From Thiomicrorhabdus cannonii (GTDB lineage: Bacteria > Pseudomonadota > Gammaproteobacteria > Thiomicrospirales > Thiomicrospiraceae), in NCBI RefSeq assembly GCF_013391695.1, contig NZ_JACBGH010000003.1, positions 124,001-188,000 on the forward strand: a stretch of DNA of 64,000 nucleotides. Reading direction: 5' to 3'. This document shows, piece by piece, positions 58,867-64,000 of this stretch. The translations under genes were made by a program, and so were the position numbers. The notes under the pieces were generated by a model. It was not told the origin of the DNA, made no database searches, and saw only the letters and a program-made list of their open reading frames with translations. How positions within the stretch are numbered: position 1 is the first letter of the stretch; each line of letters starts with the position of its first letter.

Positions 58867-60105
58867 ATGTGGATGCCGAAAGTAAAACGTGTTGCCGTAC
58901 CCCTGTTGATTGTTGTCGTCGCCATAGCGGCGTTTGTGTACATGAAGTCAACCAAGCCCAAGCAGCCGCCGGTTGAGGTCAAGGAAAAGGTTTGGCTGGT
59001 GGAGTCGATGCCGGCCAGATTCGAAGCGCAGGCCGCAGCGCAGCGTCTGTATGGCGAGGTGGAATCGGCGTCCTTGGTGGCCGCGTCCGCGCCGATCGCC
59101 GCCTTGGTCAGTCAGGTGTGGGTCAAAGAGGGCCAGTCGTTCAAGGCGGGCGACAAGCTCCTGAGTCTGGATGCCGAGGATCTGCAGATTCCGTTGCAGC
59201 AGGCCAAGGCCGAGGTGGCCGATATGCAGGCGCAGCTGCGTCTGGAGCGTTTGGCCTATCAGGCGAACAAGGAAAAGCTCGACCATGAGCGCAAGGTGCT
59301 GGAGTTTAAGCGCGCCGATGTGCAGCGTGTACAGGAGTTGCTGAAAAAGAAACTGACCTCGCAGACCGCGCTGGAACAGGCCAAAGAGGCGTTGACCCGT
59401 CAGGAGTACACGGTGGTGGGCGCGGAACTGGCGGTGCAGGAGCACGAACTCAAGGCGCAGCAGAATCAGGCGCGGTTGGACAAGGCGCAGGCCGCCTTGC
59501 AGCAGGCGCGTTTGAATGTGGCGCGCGGCGAGGTGGTGGCGCCCTATGACGGTCGTGTCGCGAGCGTCAAGGTGAGTGTCGGCGATCGCGTCAATGCCGG
59601 TGCGGTGCTGCTGGAGTATTACGGTTTGCAGAGTCTGGAGTTGCGCGCCAAATTGCCGGTGGCGAGTTTTCAGGAAGTGAATCAGCGCCTGCAGGCCGGC
59701 GAGTCGATTGAGGCCGTCTATCGTCAAGCGGATGGCGGGCCGGTGGTTCTTAAGGCCGAGCGTTTGGCCGGTCTGGCGTCGACCAGCGGCGTCGATCTGT
59801 TTTTTGGTATTCCCGAATCTTTGCGTTATTTAAGACCGGGCGATCTGTTGCAGGTGGATCTGCAGGGCAAGGTATATGAACGGGCGTTGGCGCTGCCCTA
59901 CAGCGCCATTTACGGCAATGACCGCATTTATGTGATTGCAGACGGCCGTTTGCAGGCCAAGCAGGTGGTGTTGCTGGGCGAAAAAATGGTGGACGGTGCT
60001 TTGTGGGCCTTGGTGAAGGCTGATATTGCCGAAGGCATCAAAATCAATCTGACGCATCTGCCGAATGCGGTGAGCGGCCTGAAAGTGACTGAGGTGGCGC
60101 CGTGA
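58867..60105 (+). CDS. RND efflux periplasmic adaptor (HlyD/AcrA type)
   Basis: The 412-residue membrane fusion protein has an uncleaved N-terminal helix (about 7-25) and lipoyl halves (APIAALVSQVWVKEGQSFKA and VAPYDGRVASVKVSVGDRVN) around a coiled-coil hairpin (about 110-210). A beta-barrel and a membrane-proximal domain follow. It links the RND permease, whose GTG overlaps its last codons (60102), to an outer membrane channel not seen nearby. The exported substrate is unknown. Confidence 0.9.
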   Translation: MWMPKVKRVAVPLLIVVVAIAAFVYMKSTKPKQPPVEVKEKVWLVESMPARFEAQAAAQRLYGEVESASLVAASAPIAALVSQVWVKEGQSFKAGDKLLSLDAEDLQIPLQQAKAEVADMQAQLRLERLAYQANKEKLDHERKVLEFKRADVQRVQELLKKKLTSQTALEQAKEALTRQEYTVVGAELAVQEHELKAQQNQARLDKAQAALQQARLNVARGEVVAPYDGRVASVKVSVGDRVNAGAVLLEYYGLQSLELRAKLPVASFQEVNQRLQAGESIEAVYRQADGGPVVLKAERLAGLASTSGVDLFFGIPESLRYLRPGDLLQVDLQGKVYERALALPYSAIYGNDRIYVIADGRLQAKQVVLLGEKMVDGALWALVKADIAEGIKINLTHLPNAVSGLKVTEVAP

Positions 60106-63100
60106 GCATCGATGAACGCGCTGCCGCCGGCGAAAATGAACAGGCCGGGTTGAATGTCTCCAGAACGCTGGATGAGGATTATCGCCCGCACGAAAACAAG
60201 TTCAAATCGCATGGCATGATCGGCTTGTTTGCGCGCCACAAGGTCGCGCCTAACCTGCTGATGATCATTATGATTCTGATGGGCATTGTCGCCTTGCTGA
60301 AACTCAATGTGCAGTTTTTCCCGAATTTTGATCTGGATTACGCCTCGGTGCGCGTGGTCTGGCCGGGGGCGAACGCCGAGGATGTGGAAAGCAGCGTGAC
60401 CGATCCGATCGAGCGGGTGTTGCGCAATCTGGACGGGCTGGATGAAATGACCTCCACCTCGGCCTTGGGTTTGGCGTCGATTTCGCTGAAGTTCAAGGAA
60501 GGCACCGACATGATCGAGGCAATCGATCAGATCAACCAGCGCATCAATGAGCTGAGGAACTTGCCGCAGGATGCTGAGCGCCCAGTTGTCGAGCGGGTGA
60601 TCCGTTATGAGCCGATAGCGCGCCTGTTGCTGTTGAGCGACCAGGCCAGTCTGGACGAATTGCGCAAGCTGTCGCGCGATTTCGAGCGCCAGTTGCTGGA
60701 TCGCGGGATCGACAAGATCAACTTCAAAGGACTGCCTGCCGAAGAGATGGCGATCGAGGTGCCGCAGCGCACGTTGGAACATTACGGTTTGTCGCTGGAG
60801 CAGATCGGCAATCAGGTGGTGGGCATGAGCCGCGACTATCCGGCCGGTTCGGTGGGGGATCGCGACAGCGTGCGTGATCTGCGCGCTTTGGAGCAGAAAC
60901 GCAGCGAAGCCGAATTTGCGCAGATGCCGCTGGTGGCCAACCCTTCGGAACATATTGCGTTGGGTGAGGTCGGTAAGATCGAACGTCGTCCGCTCAAGGA
61001 TTCGCCCACTCTGCAAGTGGACGGCAAAACGGCGGTGGAGTTGCAGCTGATGCGTGCCGAAAGCGGCGATACGTTGAAATCGGCGCAGATTCTGGATGCC
61101 TGGCTGCAGCAGACACGCCCGCAGCTGCCGCAGGGGGTGGAGCTGCGGGTTTATGACGAAACCTGGTCGCTGGTCTATCAACGTATTATGCTGCTGGTGA
61201 ATAACGGTATCAGCGGCTTGATTCTGGTGGTGTTGATTCTCTATCTGTTTATGAACGGCCGAGTCGCCTTCTGGGTGGCGGTGGGGATCCCAGTCTCCTT
61301 CATGGCGACTTTGATGATCATGTATCTGGCCGGCGGCAGCATCAATATGGTGAGTCTGTTCGGCCTGATTATGGCGCTGGGGATTATCGTCGATGACGCC
61401 ATCGTGGTCGGCGAGGATGCGTTGGCGCACCATGAGCGGGGTGAAGGTCATCTACAGGCCGCCGAGGGCGGGGCGCACCGCATGTTGGCGCCGGTCACGG
61501 CGTCGTCCCTGACGACCGTGGCGGCGTTTTTGCCGTTGATGATGATCGGCGGCGAGATGGGCAATATTCTGTTTGCCATTCCGCTGGTGATTATCGCCGT
61601 GATTTTTGCGTCGTTATTGGAAAGTTTCACGATTCTGCCAGGCCATTTGCGCCACGCCTTCCATGGTTTGCAACCGGCACAGCCCGGTTCGGTCCGCTAC
61701 CGCCTGGATCACACCATCGATCATCTGCGCCACCATCAATTCCGCATGATGATCCGCTGGGTGTTGGCGAATCGTGCCATCACCCTGGCGGGTGCTTTGG
61801 GATTGATGATCTTTGCCATCGGCCTGTTGGCCGGCGGACGCCTGGGGTTTGTGTTCTTCCCGTCGCCCGAATCGACCAAAATCAATGCCGATGCGCGCTT
61901 TGTATCGGGCACCTCCAGCGAGGTCACAGCCGCTTACGCGGAGCGTCTCTATAAAGCCCTGCGCGAAACCGAAGCGCAGTTGGAACCCGGGATCGTCAAA
62001 ACCGCGGTGGTGCATTTCAACGAAACCAGTAATCAGAGCGGCCCGAATTACTGTGGCGTGAATATTGAGCTGACGGAGCCTGATCAGCGCAACACCCGCA
62101 ATGCCGAGTTTATCCGCGTGTGGCAGGAAAAAGCGGGCAGTGTGCCGGGCCTGGATGTGCTGACGATGGAAGCGCCGCGCATGGGGCCGCCGGGTAGTGA
62201 TATCGATATCCGTCTGAAAGGCGCGGAACCGATGCAGTTGAAGCAGGCGGCGCTCGATTTGCAGCAGGTGTTGACGCAGATCACCGGTGTCAGCGGGGTG
62301 CGCGATGACCTGCCGTTCGGCCGCGATCAGCTGGTGTACGAACTGACGCCGCAAGGCAAGGCGCTGGGGTTGACCTATGTTTCCTTGGGGCGGCAGTTGG
62401 CGGATGCCTTCTCCGGCCGTCTGGTGCAGATTTTTACCGACGAAGAGGATGAGATCGAGGTGCGCGTGCAGTATTCGCGCGACGAACAGGGCACCTTGGC
62501 GACCTTGAATCGTATGCAGGTGGTGACGCCGAGCGGCGAGCGTGTGGCGCTCAGTTCGGTTGCCACCTGGCGCACGCAGCGCGGCTTTGACGTGATGCGC
62601 CATGTCGACGGTCAGTTGGCGGTGACCGTGGTGGGCGAGGTCGATAAAAGCGCCAATAACGCCAACTTGATTCTGGCGCAGCTGCAGCAAAGCACCCTGC
62701 CGCAGCTCGTGCAACAATACGGTCTGAATTACAGTATCGAAGGGCAGCGCGCCCGTCAGGCCGAGGCGATGGGCGATATGAAAATCGGTTTGTTGATCGG
62801 TTTGTCGATCATCTATATCGTGCTCGCCTGGGTGTTCGGTTCTTACGGCTGGCCGCTGGTGGTGATGACGGCGATCCCGTTCGGTCTGATCGGCGCCATT
62901 ATGGGGCACTGGTGGATGGGGCTGGATATGACCATTCTGTCGCTGTTCGGTTTCTTCGGGCTGTCGGGCATTGTGGTCAACGATTCGATTATTCTGGTGA
63001 GTTTTTACAAACGCCTGCGCGAAGATGGCTTGGGGGTCAATGAGGCGTTGGAAGAGGCGGCGGTGCAGCGTGTGCGTGCCGTGTTGCTGACCTCCTTGAC

Positions 63101-63305
63101 GACCATAGGCGGATTGACGCCGCTGTTGTTTGAAACCTCGTTGCAGGCGCAGTTTTTGATTCCGATGGCCACCGCGATCGCATTCGGTCTGATGTTTTCG
63201 ACCTTCCTGATTTTGCTGGTGATCCCGGCGTTATTGTCGGTTTACGAGCATGAACATCAGCGCTGGGGGCGCATTAGGGCGCGTTGGAAAGGCCAACCGG
63301 CCTGA
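60102..63305 (+). CDS. RND efflux permease (AcrB family)
   Basis: The 1067-residue proton-driven exporter has 12 membrane helices in the AcrB layout: first helix APNLLMIIMILMGIVALLKL (about 46-65), a large periplasmic porter domain, helices 2-6 from about 365, then the duplicated half from about 560. The proton-relay motif is MALGIIVDDAIVVGEDAL near residue 425. An unusual hydrophilic N-terminal extension of about 40 residues (VSIDERAAAGENEQAGLNVS) contains one embedded AACAGGCCGGGT repeat. The group is nearer to AcrB-like pumps of environmental gammaproteobacteria than to heavy-metal CusA. Confidence 0.92.
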   Translation: MSIDERAAAGENEQAGLNVSRTLDEDYRPHENKFKSHGMIGLFARHKVAPNLLMIIMILMGIVALLKLNVQFFPNFDLDYASVRVVWPGANAEDVESSVTDPIERVLRNLDGLDEMTSTSALGLASISLKFKEGTDMIEAIDQINQRINELRNLPQDAERPVVERVIRYEPIARLLLLSDQASLDELRKLSRDFERQLLDRGIDKINFKGLPAEEMAIEVPQRTLEHYGLSLEQIGNQVVGMSRDYPAGSVGDRDSVRDLRALEQKRSEAEFAQMPLVANPSEHIALGEVGKIERRPLKDSPTLQVDGKTAVELQLMRAESGDTLKSAQILDAWLQQTRPQLPQGVELRVYDETWSLVYQRIMLLVNNGISGLILVVLILYLFMNGRVAFWVAVGIPVSFMATLMIMYLAGGSINMVSLFGLIMALGIIVDDAIVVGEDALAHHERGEGHLQAAEGGAHRMLAPVTASSLTTVAAFLPLMMIGGEMGNILFAIPLVIIAVIFASLLESFTILPGHLRHAFHGLQPAQPGSVRYRLDHTIDHLRHHQFRMMIRWVLANRAITLAGALGLMIFAIGLLAGGRLGFVFFPSPESTKINADARFVSGTSSEVTAAYAERLYKALRETEAQLEPGIVKTAVVHFNETSNQSGPNYCGVNIELTEPDQRNTRNAEFIRVWQEKAGSVPGLDVLTMEAPRMGPPGSDIDIRLKGAEPMQLKQAALDLQQVLTQITGVSGVRDDLPFGRDQLVYELTPQGKALGLTYVSLGRQLADAFSGRLVQIFTDEEDEIEVRVQYSRDEQGTLATLNRMQVVTPSGERVALSSVATWRTQRGFDVMRHVDGQLAVTVVGEVDKSANNANLILAQLQQSTLPQLVQQYGLNYSIEGQRARQAEAMGDMKIGLLIGLSIIYIVLAWVFGSYGWPLVVMTAIPFGLIGAIMGHWWMGLDMTILSLFGFFGLSGIVVNDSIILVSFYKRLREDGLGVNEALEEAAVQRVRAVLLTSLTTIGGLTPLLFETSLQAQFLIPMATAIAFGLMFSTFLILLVIPALLSVYEHEHQRWGRIRARWKGQPA
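60139..60150 (+). repeat. AACAGGCCGGGT repeat inside a coding sequence
   Basis: Exact copy within the 5' end of the RND permease gene, encoding part of ENEQAGL. It is the only exact copy in a gene body in this window. Confidence 0.8.
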
Positions 63306-63329
63306 GGTTTTTGCGGCCTTGCAAAACTC

Positions 63330-63341
63330 AACAGGCCGGGT
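63330..63341 (+). repeat. AACAGGCCGGGT repeat, single copy
   Basis: Exact copy in the context CAAAACTCAACAGGCCGGGT, 25 bases after the RND permease stop. Confidence 0.8.
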
Positions 63342-63550
63342 AGCGGCGGCAGTGGATGTCGGAATTGCCGCCTTAAGTGTCGAAAAACCTGTTATTACAA
63401 CGGCTTTGCCCGGCCTGGGGGCCGGATTGCAAATCTAATAATTAGATAAGAAAACTTGATGATTTTGTTGTTTTAAGAGAGAATAATCGTCCAAATTTAT
63501 CTTGTGGGATAGTGTCAGGATTTTTTGAAGTGCCGTTCAAGGGCATTTTT

Positions 63551-63714
63551 AGAGAGCTTTGCACGAGTGGGGCGCGAAACAAAAAAATGAGGAAAAAATC
63601 GCCTGATTGAGGCGGAACACGCAGCTAATAGCTGGCTATTGGCAAGTTTTCCAACAAAAATCAGGCGATTTTTAACCATTTTTATTCGTGCAGCCATCTC
63701 GTGGAAAGCTCTCT
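63551..63714. repeat. 164-base imperfect palindrome (MITE-like or structured RNA)
   Basis: The ends AGAGAGCTTTGCACGAG (63551-63567) and CTCGTGGAAAGCTCTCT (63698-63714) pair at 16 of 17 positions. A perfect inner stem AAAAATCGCCTGATT (63594-63608) pairs with 63659-63673, and the intervening CAGCTAATAGCTG is itself self-complementary. Size and shape fit a small palindromic mobile element or a structured leader, 45 bases upstream of tkt. Confidence 0.55.
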
Positions 63715-63758
63715 TTATTCCACAGTCACCGAATTTATTTACCAATTGAGGAAGTTGT

Positions 63759-64000
63759 ATGGCAACTCGTAGAGAACTTGCAAACGCAATCCGTGCTCTG
63801 AGTATGGATGCGGTTCAAAAGGCTAATTCAGGTCACCCAGGCGCGCCTATGGGGATGGCTGATATTGCCGAGGTACTGTGGAACAGCCACATGAAATATA
63901 ACCCGGCTAACGCCAAGTGGGCAGACCGCGACCGTTTCGTACTGTCTAACGGCCACGGCTCTATGCTGATCTATTCTTTGTTGCACCTGACTGGTTTCGA
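63759..64000 (+). CDS. tkt: Transketolase, N-terminal part (cut by the window end)
   Basis: Transketolase moves two-carbon units between sugar phosphates in the pentose phosphate and Calvin cycles, using thiamine diphosphate. The 80 visible residues begin [20 protein letters not shown] and include the conserved [19 protein letters not shown] and [13 protein letters not shown], both near the cofactor-binding site. GAGGAAGTTGT precedes ATG 63759. The rest lies outside the window. Confidence 0.96.
   Translation, partial: MATRRELANAIRALSMDAVQKANSGHPGAPMGMADIAEVLWNSHMKYNPANAKWADRDRFVLSNGHGSMLIYSLLHLTGF

Larger units (their letters stand above)
63306..63758. other. 453-base gene-less stretch before transketolase
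   Basis: It holds one AACAGGCCGGGT copy (63330-63341), a partial GCCCGGCCTGGG at about 63408-63419, a 164-base imperfect palindrome (63551-63714) and presumably the tkt promoter. I see no credible coding sequence. Confidence 0.6.

Noticed and set aside
59928-61451. 507-codon open frame antisense to the RND permease
   Set aside because: Histidine/glutamine-rich low-complexity translation typical of an antisense shadow.
61614-62909. 431-codon antisense frame in the RND permease gene
   Set aside because: Same reason: composition of a shadow frame, with clear coding evidence on the other strand.

Overview
The window looks like a moderately GC-rich gammaproteobacterial chromosome interrupted by a visibly AT-rich 18.2 kb Tn7-like transposon. 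The host genes (topA tail, argS plus a SPOR protein, ubiK-comM, rep, truD, hisI, cca, transketolase, several c-di-GMP proteins, a Lap-type adhesin-secretion cluster, an RND pump) fit an aquatic gammaproteobacterium. A Thiomicrospira/Hydrogenovibrio-type relative is my guess, at low confidence. I saw no rRNA, complete tRNA or CRISPR array.

Layout. 1-7571: topA 3' end, two diguanylate cyclases, argS, a SPOR-domain protein, ubiK and the 5' part of comM. 7572-25732: the transposon, flanked by a 5 bp duplication (GTTGC at 7567-7571 and 25733-25737), with ends beginning TGTCA and carrying repeated putative TnsB sites. Its transposition operon (tnsA, an endonuclease I gene, tnsB, tnsC, tniQ) reads leftward from the right end. 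A possible TnsE-like gene sits at the left end. Cargo lies between: a RecD/UvrD-like helicase, several small proteins, a three-gene operon (phosphoribosyltransferase-like protein, ORC/CDC6-type ATPase, Rossmann-like unknown), and a DNA adenine methyltransferase divergent from a small HTH-like regulator. 25738-26172: the 3' part of comM. Joining the two parts across one GTTGC restores an uninterrupted frame of 508 codons.

26172-36327: a TauE/DsbD-like membrane protein, then a leftward block encoding an OmpA-type lipoprotein, LapG protease, LapD c-di-GMP receptor, type I secretion ABC protein, HlyD-type adaptor, LuxR-type regulator and TolC-type channel. The adhesin itself is not in the window. 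36503-47929: housekeeping and signalling genes. 48043-51362: a possible membrane-lipid remodelling cluster (PlcP-like phosphoesterase, GNAT-like protein, BtaA-like enzyme). 51556-63305: glycerate kinase, redox and SOD genes, cca, a c-type haem protein and an RND pump. The window ends in transketolase.

Three themes deserve attention. First, the cargo operon at 14505-18422 has the form of a predicted conflict (anti-phage) system, probably accompanied by the methyltransferase/regulator pair. Second, the transposon both breaks comM, a natural-transformation gene, and carries a secreted Dns/EndA-type nuclease inside its transposition operon, so it may doubly suppress transformation. Third, the 12-mer AACAGGCCGGGT occurs 13 times exactly in about 46 kb of chromosome and never in the transposon. 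It may be a DNA uptake sequence as well as a terminator component.
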